Under the pieces are notes generated by a model that did no database searches, had not been told where the DNA came from, and saw only the letters and a list, made by a program, of their open reading frames with translations. A stretch of DNA of 64,000 bases from Bacteroides bouchesdurhonensis (GTDB lineage: Bacteria > Bacteroidota > Bacteroidia > Bacteroidales > Bacteroidaceae), in contig NZ_LT707006.1 in the NCBI RefSeq assembly GCF_900155865.1, positions 2,954,577 to 3,018,576 on the forward strand, given 5' to 3'. Shown here piece by piece: positions 28,527 through 38,481 of this stretch. Position 1 is the stretch's first letter, and every line of letters starts with the position of its first letter. Made by a program: the position numbers and the translations under genes.

Positions 28527-29858
28527 TTATTTTTTAGAATCATCGTGAGTGAATGGAATAAAATACGTAATCAGAAAAGCCGGAATAGTAGCCAGCAGCA
28601 CATAAATAAAGAAATCCCGGTAACCAAGCAAATCACTCAGATAACCGCTCGCCATCCCCGGTAACATAACTCCCAAATTCATGATTGCCGACGCAAAAGC
28701 ATAATGCGACATTTGATACTTTCCGGGAGCAATCTGCTGCATCATGAACAAGGTCAGTCCGACAAAGCCGAAGCCGTAACCGAAATATTCCATCGTAATA
28801 CAAGTTCCTACTAAATAAAGATTATCCGGCCGGACAACAGCCAGAAAAGTATAAGCAATAAACGGAAGATTGAATATGCAACAAAGTGAGAAAAGTGTTT
28901 TCTTCAGTCCAAACTTAGAGACATAAAAGCCTGCCAGCAAAGAACCAAGCACAAAAGCCGCTGAACCGAATATTCCAACCAACGTACCGATTTCTGTGGT
29001 TGTCAGTCCCAACCCACCGACTTCCCTCGACGAACGAAGAAACAAAGGAGCAACCTTCATGATAAAACCTTCTCCTAACCGATATAAGATAATGAAGAAA
29101 ATATAGTAAATGATATGTTTTTTAGTAAAGAAGTTACGTATTACCGCAACCAGTTCCCTGCCAACTTCCGCAACCGTTTTTCTCTCGGCAGAGGAAACCG
29201 GAACTTGTGTGGATGGCAACATTTTGATATGATAAATTCCCAATAAAACGAGCATTAACGCAATGATCCCATAAATAATCATCCAAGAGTACGAATAAGC
29301 TTCCCTATTCATCTCCAACGGAGCTCCTTCTGTAGCCCCGAAGTATTCAGATAGCATACCTGCCAAAGCAACCAGCCCTCCATTAGCCACCAATTTGGCA
29401 ATATTGTAAAAAGCTCCCTGAACTCCAATATACTTAGTCTGATCAACTTGATTCAACTCAGCCATGTATACCCCGTCACAGGCTACATCATGAGTAGCTC
29501 CGCTAAATGCAACCACAGCCATGGTAGAAATACTAATCGCAAAAAAGTAATTAGAAAACAAAGAAAACGCGACCACTCCAAACAGCAAACCACTTAACAT
29601 TTCAGTCAGCAAAACAAAGAACTTCTTCGTTCGGTACATTTCCATAAAAGGACTCCATAAAAATTTCAAAGTCCAGGGCAATATTAAAAGAGAAGTCCAA
29701 AACGTAATCTGTGTATCTGAAATCCCTAATTCCTTATACATATACAAAGAAACCAGATTAACCGCAATGAAAGGAAGCCCCATTGCATAATAAGCAGTAG
29801 GAACCCAGCAAACCGGGTTAATTGTCTTTTGTTGAGAAGCTGTTTTAGTATGTTGCAT
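28527..29858 (-). CDS. MFS transporter, sugar importer of the GH130 operon
   Basis: A 443-residue carrier with 12 predicted membrane helices of the major facilitator superfamily, AmpG/SLC33-like ([26 protein letters not shown] at the start). The DxxxD/R loop near [21 protein letters not shown] is the between-helix 2-3 motif. It is co-transcribed with the GH130 phosphorylase, so it probably imports the short mannosidic sugar that the phosphorylase cleaves, giving an energy-saving route to mannose 1-phosphate. No hydrolase or SusCD gene is adjacent, so the oligosaccharide must be produced elsewhere. Confidence 0.85.
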   Translation of the reverse strand: MQHTKTASQQKTINPVCWVPTAYYAMGLPFIAVNLVSLYMYKELGISDTQITFWTSLLILPWTLKFLWSPFMEMYRTKKFFVLLTEMLSGLLFGVVAFSLFSNYFFAISISTMAVVAFSGATHDVACDGVYMAELNQVDQTKYIGVQGAFYNIAKLVANGGLVALAGMLSEYFGATEGAPLEMNREAYSYSWMIIYGIIALMLVLLGIYHIKMLPSTQVPVSSAERKTVAEVGRELVAVIRNFFTKKHIIYYIFFIILYRLGEGFIMKVAPLFLRSSREVGGLGLTTTEIGTLVGIFGSAAFVLGSLLAGFYVSKFGLKKTLFSLCCIFNLPFIAYTFLAVVRPDNLYLVGTCITMEYFGYGFGFVGLTLFMMQQIAPGKYQMSHYAFASAIMNLGVMLPGMASGYLSDLLGYRDFFIYVLLATIPAFLITYFIPFTHDDSKK

Positions 29859-30053
29859 AAATCATAGTATATAGATGAAAATATTTTTTTATCACACTCA
29901 TATATAATAATACAACTAAGATAGTAAAATTACTAATACCAATTCCTATTTTTTTTTATTTTTTCTCCTCGTTCTTTCCGTTAAAATTAAAAAGAAGCCT
30001 ATCTTTGTCTAATAAGCTAATATCAATAACAAAATATTTCTTTAAACTGAAGC

Positions 30054-33000
30054 ATGAGTGAGCTCCTAGTATATAAAGCTTCTGCCGGATCCGGCAAAAC
30101 ATTTACACTGGCTGTGGAATACATCAAATTATTGATTCTCAATCCACGTGCATACCAACAAATTTTGGCTGTAACCTTCACCAACAAAGCAACAGCCGAA
30201 ATGAAAGAACGCATTCTCAGCCAGCTATATGGCATTCAGACAGGCGACAAAGACTCCGAAGCTTATCTTGAACGTATTAGAGAAGAGACAGGGAAAACGG
30301 AAGAAGAAATACGCACAGCTGCCGGAACAGCTTTAAGCTATATGTTACACGATTATAGCCGTTTCCGAGTAGAAACAATTGACTCGTTCTTTCAGTCCGT
30401 CATGCGTAATCTGGCACGTGAACTTGAACTTAGCCCGAACTTGAATATCGAACTGAATAATGCCGAAGTATTGAGTGATGCAGTAGACAGTATGATCGAA
30501 AAACTCGGCCCTACTTCTCCTGTGCTGGCTTGGCTATTGGACTACATCAACGAACGAATTGCAGACGATAAACGCTGGAATGTATCCGACGAAGTGAAAA
30601 ACTTTGGACGTAATATATTTGACGAAGGTTATATTGAAAAAGGAGAAGGACTTCGCCAACGGCTTCGTAACCCTGACACGATAAAAGAATATCGAAAACA
30701 ACTGAAAGCTCTGGAAACCGAGATTCTGGAACAGATGAAAGGATTCTATGAACAGTTTGAAGGAGAATTGGATAGCCATGCACTAACTGCCGATGACCTG
30801 AAAAACGGTTCACGGGGAATCGGAAGTTATTTTCGTAAACTGAATAACGGAATTCTAAGTAACGATATTCGGAATGCGACTGTAGAAAAATGCCTGGAAG
30901 ATGCAAAGAATTGGGCAACTAAGACTTCTCCCCGTTATGGAGATATTATTGCTCTGGCCGGTTCGAGTCTGATGCAGATTCTGAAAGACGCGGAAAAACT
31001 CCGTCCCAAAAATAACCTTTTGTTAAATAGTTGCCGCCTTTCCCTGCAACATCTCAATAAAGTACAACTTCTCGCCAATATTGACGAAGAAGTACGTCAA
31101 TTGAACCATGACAACAATCGCTTCCTTTTGTCAGATACTAATGCATTACTCCATCAATTAGTAAAAGACGGAGATTCATCATTTGTCTTTGAAAAGATAG
31201 GGACCAACATCCGTAACGTTATGATCGATGAGTTTCAAGACACCAGCCGGATGCAATGGGGAAACTTCAAGCTTCTTTTGCTTGAAGGTTTGTCTTATGG
31301 TGCCAATAGCTTGATTGTAGGAGATGTCAAGCAATCCATCTACCGTTGGAGAAACGGAGATTGGGGAATTCTGAATGGACTGAATGATCATATCGAACAT
31401 TCTAAAGTTCGTGTCAAGACATTGGTAACCAACCGGAGAAGCGAATCAGCCATCATTCGATTTAATAACCGTATTTTTACAGCAGCTGTGGACTACTTGA
31501 ATGATATCTACAAAAAACAATTGAATAAAGATTGTGAAGAGTTGCAGAAAGCATACGCAGATGTCGTTCAAGAATCCCCGAGGAAAACAGAAAAAGGATA
31601 TGTCAAAGTCTCATTTCTTGAGCCTGATGAAGAGCATGATTATACGGAACAGACGCTTATCAGTCTGGGTGACGAAGTTAAACGGTTACTTGCCTCCGGC
31701 ATAAACCTGAATGATATTACTATTCTGGTACGAAAGAATAAGAATATTCCCCGAATCGCTGATTACTTTGACAAAGAGTTACATTATAAAATAGTATCAG
31801 ATGAAGCCTTTCGCCTGGATGCTTCCCTTGCTATTTGCATGATGATAGATGCACTTCGTTATTTATCCAATGAGAATAATCGCATTGCACGTGCTCAACT
31901 AGCCATCGCTTACCAGAACGAAGTTTTGCAAAAAGGGTTAGATATCAATACTCTCTTATTGCATCCTGTAGAAGACTATCTCCCTCCGGTTTTTCTTGAA
32001 AAGCTTGGCGAACTAAGGTTAATGCCTCTATATGAATTATTAGAAGAACTTTTCAGTATCTTCGAAATGAACCGTATCCAGCAACAAGACGCTTATTTAT
32101 TTGCTTTCTTCGATGCTGTGACCAACTATTTACAAAGCAATTCTTCGGAACTTGACAGCTTTCTTCGGCATTGGAACGAAAAATTGTGTAGCCAAACAAT
32201 CCCTAGCGGTGAAGTAGATGGTATCCGTATTTTCTCTATTCACAAATCCAAGGGATTGGAATTCCATACAGTACTCCTTCCCTTCTGCGACTGGAAACTT
32301 GAAAATGAAACAAATAACCAGTTGGTATGGTGTGCACCTCAGGAAGCTCCGTTTAACGCATTGGATATTCTTCCCATCAACTATTCCACCCAAATGGCGG
32401 AATCAATTTATGGAAACGATTACTTGCATGAACGATTGCAATTGTGGGTAGACAATCTTAACTTACTATACGTAGCTTTCACTCGTGCAGGAAAGAATCT
32501 GATAATATGGAGCAAGAAAGGACAAAAGGGTACCATATCCGAATTACTTACGAATATATTACCCGTCGTAGCCCTTAAAGAAGGAATCGATTGGGAAGAA
32601 GATTGCTACGAACAAGGAGAACTTTGTCCTTCTGAAAAGAAGAAAGCGAAAGTTTCCACCAATAAGCTTACCCGAAAACCGGATAAATTACCCATTCATA
32701 TGGAATCCATGCGCCACGATATCGAATTCCGACAATCCAACCGTTCTGCTGATTTCATACAAGGAATTGAGGAAGACGAATCCAGTGACCGTTTCATCAA
32801 TCGCGGACGTATGCTTCACACGTTATTTTCTGCTATTGAAACGGCAGATGATATTGAACCGGCTATCGAACGGCTTGTATTTGAGGGTGTAATCAGAGAT
32901 CAGGATAAAGAAGAAATGACTCGTGAAGTGGCATACAAGGCCTTCTCACTTCCCGAAATACAAGAATGGTATTCCGGGGAATGGACACTATTTAATGAAT

Positions 33001-33224
33001 GTGCCATCGTATACAAAGAAAGAGGTGTCCTTCAAACCCGCCGTCCGGACCGTGTCATGATGAAAGACGGGCAAGTGGTTGTTGTCGATTTTAAGTTTGG
33101 AAAAGAAAATTCAAAATATAATAAGCAGGTAAAAAGCTATATGCAATTACTTGTCAAGATGGGTTATAAAAATATAACCGGTTATCTGTGGTATGTAGAT
33201 GAAGAAAGAATTGTAAAAGTATAA
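30054..33224 (+). CDS. addA: AddA/RecB-like helicase-nuclease
   Basis: A 1056-residue UvrD-family helicase fused to a RecB-type nuclease, acting in double-strand-break resection with the AddB-like partner at 35510. Helicase motifs run in order: Walker A ASAGSGKT (residues 9-16), TFTNKATAEMK, Walker B DEFQDTS (about 391), VGDVKQSIYRWR, SIHKSKGLEF and LYVAFTRA. The C-terminal nuclease retains RPDRVMM, VVVDFKFG and the QVKSYMQLL helix, so it should be active. A -7-like TATCTTTG lies at 30000-30007. In most genomes addA and addB are adjacent; here three genes separate them. Confidence 0.9.
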   Translation: MSELLVYKASAGSGKTFTLAVEYIKLLILNPRAYQQILAVTFTNKATAEMKERILSQLYGIQTGDKDSEAYLERIREETGKTEEEIRTAAGTALSYMLHDYSRFRVETIDSFFQSVMRNLARELELSPNLNIELNNAEVLSDAVDSMIEKLGPTSPVLAWLLDYINERIADDKRWNVSDEVKNFGRNIFDEGYIEKGEGLRQRLRNPDTIKEYRKQLKALETEILEQMKGFYEQFEGELDSHALTADDLKNGSRGIGSYFRKLNNGILSNDIRNATVEKCLEDAKNWATKTSPRYGDIIALAGSSLMQILKDAEKLRPKNNLLLNSCRLSLQHLNKVQLLANIDEEVRQLNHDNNRFLLSDTNALLHQLVKDGDSSFVFEKIGTNIRNVMIDEFQDTSRMQWGNFKLLLLEGLSYGANSLIVGDVKQSIYRWRNGDWGILNGLNDHIEHSKVRVKTLVTNRRSESAIIRFNNRIFTAAVDYLNDIYKKQLNKDCEELQKAYADVVQESPRKTEKGYVKVSFLEPDEEHDYTEQTLISLGDEVKRLLASGINLNDITILVRKNKNIPRIADYFDKELHYKIVSDEAFRLDASLAICMMIDALRYLSNENNRIARAQLAIAYQNEVLQKGLDINTLLLHPVEDYLPPVFLEKLGELRLMPLYELLEELFSIFEMNRIQQQDAYLFAFFDAVTNYLQSNSSELDSFLRHWNEKLCSQTIPSGEVDGIRIFSIHKSKGLEFHTVLLPFCDWKLENETNNQLVWCAPQEAPFNALDILPINYSTQMAESIYGNDYLHERLQLWVDNLNLLYVAFTRAGKNLIIWSKKGQKGTISELLTNILPVVALKEGIDWEEDCYEQGELCPSEKKKAKVSTNKLTRKPDKLPIHMESMRHDIEFRQSNRSADFIQGIEEDESSDRFINRGRMLHTLFSAIETADDIEPAIERLVFEGVIRDQDKEEMTREVAYKAFSLPEIQEWYSGEWTLFNECAIVYKERGVLQTRRPDRVMMKDGQVVVVDFKFGKENSKYNKQVKSYMQLLVKMGYKNITGYLWYVDEERIVKV

Positions 33225-33233
33225 CAGAAGAAT

Positions 33234-33869
33234 ATGGATCAAGTATATACAATGAAGAAAGTTCCTTTCATAGGAATTGCCCGTCACAGGCTTACCATTG
33301 ATGGTGAGGGGGTTACAACTCTCGTCGCATTTCATGGTTGTCCGTTACATTGCAAATATTGCCTGAATCCTACATCTCTGCATCCGGATGGTATTTGGAG
33401 AAAATATGATTATACGGAGCTTTATGAAGAGTTACGTCAAGACGAGCTCTACTTTCTTGCTAGTGGCGGCGGAGTTACTTTCGGTGGTGGAGAACCACTA
33501 TTGCAAAGCGAATTTATTTTTCAATTCCGCCAGCTATGCGGTCCTCAATGGAGAATCACAGTAGAAACATCGCTCAATGTTCCGTCACAACATCTGGAAC
33601 TTCTATTGCCTGTGATTGATAACTACATTATTGATATTAAAGATATTAATAATGAGATCTATCTCCGATATACTCAAAAAGAAAATATGACTGTTCTTTC
33701 GAATCTTCGTTATTTAATCGAACATGGGAAAGCGGAACAAATCACCGTCCGTACTCCACTCATACCTTCTTACAATACAGATGAGGATATAGATGCCAGT
33801 ATCCAACGACTAAAAGAAATGGGAATTATCCATTTTGATCGGTTCAAATATAAAACTCCTAACAACTAA
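33234..33869 (+). CDS. Radical-SAM activating-enzyme-like protein
   Basis: A 211-residue 4Fe-4S radical SAM protein like pyruvate-formate-lyase activases. The cluster motif CPLHCKYC (CxxxCxxC, about residues 37-44, or earlier if translation starts at the second ATG, 33252) and the SAM-binding GGGVTFGGGEPLL are intact. It lacks extra C-terminal cluster domains. It begins nine bases after addA and ends eight bases before the first Cys-rich TonB gene, so it belongs to that operon. The protein it activates is unknown: no glycyl-radical enzyme is nearby. The neighbouring Cys-rich proteins are possible substrates, which is only an inference. Confidence 0.8.
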   Translation: MDQVYTMKKVPFIGIARHRLTIDGEGVTTLVAFHGCPLHCKYCLNPTSLHPDGIWRKYDYTELYEELRQDELYFLASGGGVTFGGGEPLLQSEFIFQFRQLCGPQWRITVETSLNVPSQHLELLLPVIDNYIIDIKDINNEIYLRYTQKENMTVLSNLRYLIEHGKAEQITVRTPLIPSYNTDEDIDASIQRLKEMGIIHFDRFKYKTPNN

Positions 33870-33876
33870 TAGAGCC

Positions 33877-34066
33877 ATGAAAAGAGGAAAACAAACTTGT
33901 AAGATCTTGAAAGAGATTCGCCGACAAATAGCCGAAGCGAATGATATTGAGTTTATTACTTCCGAATGCCAGTACCATGGTGACTGCTTGGGTACCTGCC
34001 CTAAATGTGAAGCTGAGGTACGTTATCTTGAACAGCAGTTGGAAAGAAAAAGACTGGCAGGTAAAG
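33877..34066 (+). repeat. 190-bp direct repeat, copy 1
   Basis: This stretch, the first 63 codons of the first TonB-domain gene, recurs at 34850-35039 with only about ten mismatches. The similarity stops after the GTAAAG at its end. It records a recent tandem duplication or gene conversion of the Cys-rich N-terminus. Confidence 0.9.
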
Positions 34067-34847
34067 TCGTCACCGTTTTAGGAATTTCCGCCGGAATGCT
34101 TACGATGGCTCCCATACAGGCTGAAGCACAACAGGTAAAAACGACAACAATAGAAAAAAAACAGATTCTATTAGTGTGGTTGAAGGAGAAAACGTATTAC
34201 CCGGAGTCATCGAAACAATGCCCGAATTTCCCGGCGGACAAGCTAAGTTACTGGAATATATAAAAACAAATCTTCGTTATCCCGATCCTGACTGTTGCAT
34301 ATCAGGACGTGTGATCGTGCAATTTAAGGTGATGAAAAATGGTAGTATAAATGAAATCAAAGTTGTAAAAGGATTGCATCCATTATTTGACCAGGAAGCA
34401 TTAAGAGTGATCAGTACTATGCCCAAATGGAATCCCGGAAAAATAAAGGATCATCCGGTAAATACCTTATTTACTGTGCCAGTTACGTTTAAATATGAAA
34501 CTAATGATTCAACCCAATTATCAAAGACTCATATATTAGAAACTGCAACAAAAAATACCCCAAAAAGTCAGTTCGTCACAGTAAAAGGAAAAGTGGTCTA
34601 TACTGACGGCACTCCTATGGTAGGTGCCAATATTTATGAAGAAACAAACGAACAGAATATTGCCATAACTGATGCAAACGGCTGTTTTCAATTAAAAATA
34701 AATAGAAAACATGCCCTAATTGCTTCATATATAGGCTTTGACATACAGAATATCAAATTTGACAAGTATAAATCACCTTATATAACGATTGTACTTCATG
34801 AAAGCGAACCTGTAATTATGGGTGAAGTAATCATTCAAACCAAATAG
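33877..34847 (+). pseudogene. Cys-rich TonB C-terminal-domain protein, frameshifted at an A8 tract
   Basis: Frame one (from ATG 33877) encodes a Cys-rich head with CLGTCPKCEAEV (about residues 36-47), a coiled segment, and a membrane helix (GISAGMLTMAPI). It then runs out of frame at eight A residues (34154-34161). The shifted frame from 34162 restores TDSISVVEGENV, the TonB C-terminal domain (PEFPGGQAKL to VPVTFKYE) and a carboxypeptidase-regulatory-like domain (VKGKVVYTDGTPMVGANI). Adding one A would give a continuous protein of about 323 residues. It may be a real mutation, a slippage-controlled gene or a sequencing error. An intact product would be an inner-membrane energy transducer with an unusual cytosolic Cys motif. 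Confidence 0.8.
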
Positions 34848-34849
34848 CC

Positions 34850-35039
34850 ATGAAAAGAGGAAAGCAAACTTGTAAGATCTTGAAAGAGATCCGCCGACAA
34901 ATAGCCGAAGCGAATGATATTGAGTTTATCACTTCCGAATGCCAGTATCAAGGTGACTGCTTGGGTACCTGCCCTAAGTGTGAAGCTGAGGTACGTTATC
35001 TCGAACAGCAGTTGGAAAGAAAAAGACTGGCAGGTAAAG
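34850..35039 (+). repeat. 190-bp direct repeat, copy 2
   Basis: Near-identical partner of 33877-34066. It begins at the ATG of the second Cys-rich gene, two bases after the stop of the first. Confidence 0.9.
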
Positions 35040-35486
35040 CAATCACAGTGCTGGGTATATCAGCGGGATTAGTTACTATGGGTGCGATATCCTCCTGTAC
35101 AAATAAAGCTAATAAAGGAACGGAACAAGAAATTATACAAGATAGCATAACAGTAGTAAATGACTCGTTATCTGAAGAAATTCTCGAAGGTGATTTAGAT
35201 ATACCTTTATCAAACAAAGATTCTATATTAGCAGAACCAAGAAATAATTCCAAAAAGGAAGCACCGAGGGTAACCGATCTTACGGGAATAATCGAAGTTG
35301 AAACGGTAATGGGAAAAGTGAATCCTGAAAAACAGCTAGAAGATGTTCTGGAAGTGGCTCCTGAATAATGAAATTATACAAGGAGATATAGTTGGCTTAA
35401 TGCCAAAATGGAAAACGGGAGAATTAGCAGACGGTACCAAAGTAGCTGTTAAGTATACAATTCCCGTTATGTTCAAATTACAATAA
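34850..35486 (+). pseudogene. Second Cys-rich TonB-domain gene, internally deleted
   Basis: The open part (34850-35368, 172 residues) repeats the Cys-rich head and helix, then a lipobox-like GAISSCTNK and a linker ending EVAPE at a stop codon. EVAPE is where the TonB domain normally continues with [FY]PGG. In another frame, 35376-35486 encodes the last part of a TonB domain: IVGLMPKWKTGELADG then VAVKYTIPVMFKLQ and a stop. About 50 codons of the domain are missing at the junction. The truncated product may still be made, but it cannot have a working TonB C-terminal domain. Confidence 0.8.
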
Positions 35487-35509
35487 AGAATAATTTTTTT
35501 AATAATAAT

Positions 35510-38377
35510 ATGCAATCATTTCTCCAACTAGTCGCTCATGACCTGTACTCTAAAATAGGAAACGACCTGTCACGTACAGTACTCGTCTTCCCTAATAAAC
35601 GTGCAAATCTATTCTTCAACGAATATCTCGCCGGTGAATCCGATCATCCTATTTGGTCACCTGCCGCTATGAGCATCAGCGACCTGTTTCAGAAAATGTC
35701 CATACAGAAAGTAGGAGACCCGATTCGTCTGGTCTGTGAACTTTATAAAGTATTCCGGGAAGAGACACAAAGCCAAGAGACATTGGATGATTTCTATTTT
35801 TGGGGAGAATTACTGATTAGTGATTTCGACGACGTAGACAAAAATATGGTGAATGCAGACAAACTATTCAGTAACCTGCAAGATCTGAAAAATCTAATGG
35901 ATGATTACGACTTCCTCGATAAAGAACAAGAAGAAGCTATCAAACAGTTTTTTCAAAACTTCTCCATTGAACGACGTACTGAATTGAAGGAAAAGTTCAT
36001 ATCTTTATGGGATAAACTGGGCACAATCTATCATCATTATCGTAAGAATCTGGCTGAACTGGGCATTGCCTACGAAGGTATGCTCTATCGCAATGTCATC
36101 GAACAACTGGATACAGACCGATTAAAATACGACAAATATATATTTGTTGGTTTCAACGTTCTGAACAAAGTCGAAAAGGAACTTTTTATAAAGCTGAAGA
36201 ATGCAGACAAAGCAATGTTCTATTGGGATTATGACCTCTTCTATACTCAGCAAATAAAAAAACATGAGGCCGGCGAATTCATTAAAAAGAACCTCAAAGA
36301 TTTCCCAAATGAACTTCCGGAAAGTTATTTCGATTCTTTACGACAGCCTAAAAAGATACGTTATATCTCCACTTCTACCGAAAATGCACAAGCACGTTTC
36401 TTGCCTGAATGGATACGCAACACTTTTTCCGGCGATTATGAAGAAAAAGAAAATGCTGTAGTGCTCTGCAACGAGGCCTTGCTCCTTCCCGTCCTTCACT
36501 CTATTCCGCAAGAAGTGAAGAATGTAAATATCACTATGGGATTTCCCTTGGCGCAGACTCCGGTATATAGTTTTATCAATGCAGCTATGGAATTACAGAC
36601 CAACGGTTATCGCTCAGACACCGGACGATTTACCTACGAAACTGTTTCCGCCATACTAAAACATCCCTATACCCGCCAGCTCTCCGTGCAAGCCGAATCA
36701 TTGGAATGGGAACTGACAAAAACGAACCGCTTTTATCCATTTCCTTCAGAATTGAAGAAAGATGATTTTCTGGCAAACCTTTTCACTCCTCGTAGTGGAA
36801 TTAAAGATCTTTGCAACTACCTTACGGAATTGATCAAAGACATCTCAGTTCTCTACCGTCAGGAAAATGAATACAAAGATATTTTCAACCAACTCTATCG
36901 GGAGTCACTTTTTCAGAGCTTCACTAAAATAAACCGCATTTATAGTTTGATAGAAAGTGGTGAACTGGAAGTGCGCACAGATACTCTAAAACGTTTGATA
37001 ACGAAAGTTCTGACCGTATCTAATATTCCATTTCATGGAGAACCTGCTATCGGAATGCAAGTCATGGGAGTACTGGAAACACGTAATCTGGATTTCCGCA
37101 ACCTTATCATGTTATCACTTAACGAAGGGCAATTACCCAAATCGGGAGGCGAATCTTCTTTCATTCCCTACAATCTGCGAAAAGCTTTCGGGATGACCAC
37201 CATTGAACATAAAAATGCAGTATACGCATACTATTTCTACCGTCTCATTCAACGGGCAGAAAATATCACTTTACTATACAATACTTCCTCCAACGGTCTG
37301 AACCGTGGAGAATGCTCACGTTTCATGTTGCAATTTCTGGTAGAAGGACCTCACGAAATTACTATGGAATATTTAGAAGCAGGGCAGTCTCCCCAAAGTA
37401 CAACAGATATTCGAATAGAAAAGACTCCTGAAGTGCTGGCACGCTTACATCACACTTACGACAGTTCCAACCCCCGCTCACTGCTCCTGTCTCCCTCGGC
37501 TCTCAATGCTTACCTCGATTGCCGATTGAGATTCTATTACCGCTATGTAGCACGCTTGAAAGTTCCCGAAGAAGTCAGTGCCGATATTGACTCCGCCCTG
37601 TTCGGAACCATCTTTCATCGTTCTGCCCAACTTGTTTATACAGATTTGACAGCTAACGGCCAAACGGTACAAAAAGACGATCTGGAAAAATTATTGCGCA
37701 ACGATGTGAAATTACAAGACTATGTAGACCGTGCTTTCAAGGAAGAACTCTTCAAAGTTCCTCTGGATGAGAAACCCGAATATAATGGAGTGCAGCTTAT
37801 CAACTCTAAAGTGATAGTTTCCTATCTAAAACAATTACTGAGAAATGATCTTCAATATGCCCCGTTCGAAATGATAGCAATGGAAAGCGATGTTGAAGAA
37901 AAGATGGAAATCCAGACAGCACAAGGTCCATTAACTATCCGTCTCGGAGGAACAATAGACCGTATAGACTCTAAAGATGATACCTTACGTATTGTAGACT
38001 ACAAAACCGGTGGAAGCCCTAAAACTCCCATCAATATCGAGCAACTGTTTACGCCGGCAGAAACACGTCCTAACTATATCTTCCAAACTTTTTTGTACGC
38101 ATCCATCATGAGCCGCCAGCAATCACTGAAAGTAGCTCCTGCACTGCTTTATATCCATCGGGCTGCTTCTGAAAGCTACTCCCCTGTTATAGAAATGGGA
38201 GAACCTCGAAAGACCAAAATACCTGTCAATAATTTCGCTTTTTTCGAAGATGAGTTTCAAGAACGGCTAAAAACATTATTGGAAGAAATCTATGATGAGA
38301 AGGAATCTTTTACGCAAACAGAAGACACCAAAAAATGCAGTTTCTGCGATTTTAAATCAATCTGCAAGAGAGGATAA
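35510..38377 (+). CDS. addB: AddB-like PD-(D/E)XK nuclease subunit
   Basis: A 955-residue protein that pairs with the AddA-like helicase. The N-terminal helicase-like part has no Walker A loop (it reads LVFPNKRANLFFNEYL), as in AddB proteins with an inactive motor of Bacteroidota type. The C-terminal nuclease has GGTIDRIDS and LRIVDYKTGG. Cys671 with Cys943, Cys946 and Cys952 (CSFCDFKSIC) give the four-cysteine iron-sulfur clasp of AddB nucleases. It starts 141 bases after the end of the truncated TonB frame and closes with a strong terminator, so it probably belongs to the operon that begins with addA. Confidence 0.88.
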   Translation: MQSFLQLVAHDLYSKIGNDLSRTVLVFPNKRANLFFNEYLAGESDHPIWSPAAMSISDLFQKMSIQKVGDPIRLVCELYKVFREETQSQETLDDFYFWGELLISDFDDVDKNMVNADKLFSNLQDLKNLMDDYDFLDKEQEEAIKQFFQNFSIERRTELKEKFISLWDKLGTIYHHYRKNLAELGIAYEGMLYRNVIEQLDTDRLKYDKYIFVGFNVLNKVEKELFIKLKNADKAMFYWDYDLFYTQQIKKHEAGEFIKKNLKDFPNELPESYFDSLRQPKKIRYISTSTENAQARFLPEWIRNTFSGDYEEKENAVVLCNEALLLPVLHSIPQEVKNVNITMGFPLAQTPVYSFINAAMELQTNGYRSDTGRFTYETVSAILKHPYTRQLSVQAESLEWELTKTNRFYPFPSELKKDDFLANLFTPRSGIKDLCNYLTELIKDISVLYRQENEYKDIFNQLYRESLFQSFTKINRIYSLIESGELEVRTDTLKRLITKVLTVSNIPFHGEPAIGMQVMGVLETRNLDFRNLIMLSLNEGQLPKSGGESSFIPYNLRKAFGMTTIEHKNAVYAYYFYRLIQRAENITLLYNTSSNGLNRGECSRFMLQFLVEGPHEITMEYLEAGQSPQSTTDIRIEKTPEVLARLHHTYDSSNPRSLLLSPSALNAYLDCRLRFYYRYVARLKVPEEVSADIDSALFGTIFHRSAQLVYTDLTANGQTVQKDDLEKLLRNDVKLQDYVDRAFKEELFKVPLDEKPEYNGVQLINSKVIVSYLKQLLRNDLQYAPFEMIAMESDVEEKMEIQTAQGPLTIRLGGTIDRIDSKDDTLRIVDYKTGGSPKTPINIEQLFTPAETRPNYIFQTFLYASIMSRQQSLKVAPALLYIHRAASESYSPVIEMGEPRKTKIPVNNFAFFEDEFQERLKTLLEEIYDEKESFTQTEDTKKCSFCDFKSICKRG

Positions 38378-38386
38378 GAAAAAGAA

Positions 38387-38426
38387 GTTGTATCAAAATG
38401 ATAACCATTATCAATTTTGATACAAC
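38387..38426. terminator. Strong bidirectional terminator
   Basis: An 18-bp stem with a single bulge, GTTGTATCAAAATGATAA against TTATCAATTTTGATACAAC with loop CCA, followed by CTCTTTTTCCTC. It separates the convergent addB and REC-kinase genes. Confidence 0.85.
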
Positions 38427-38481
38427 CTCTTTTTCCTCTTAAGGACTTGAGAAATAGTCCTTTCTATCTTAAATCTTGAAA

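Noticed and set aside
33835..33876. Upstream start of the first Cys-rich gene at 33835
   Set aside because: It would overlap the radical-SAM gene; the duplicate copy starts at the equivalent of 33877 (MKRGKQTC).
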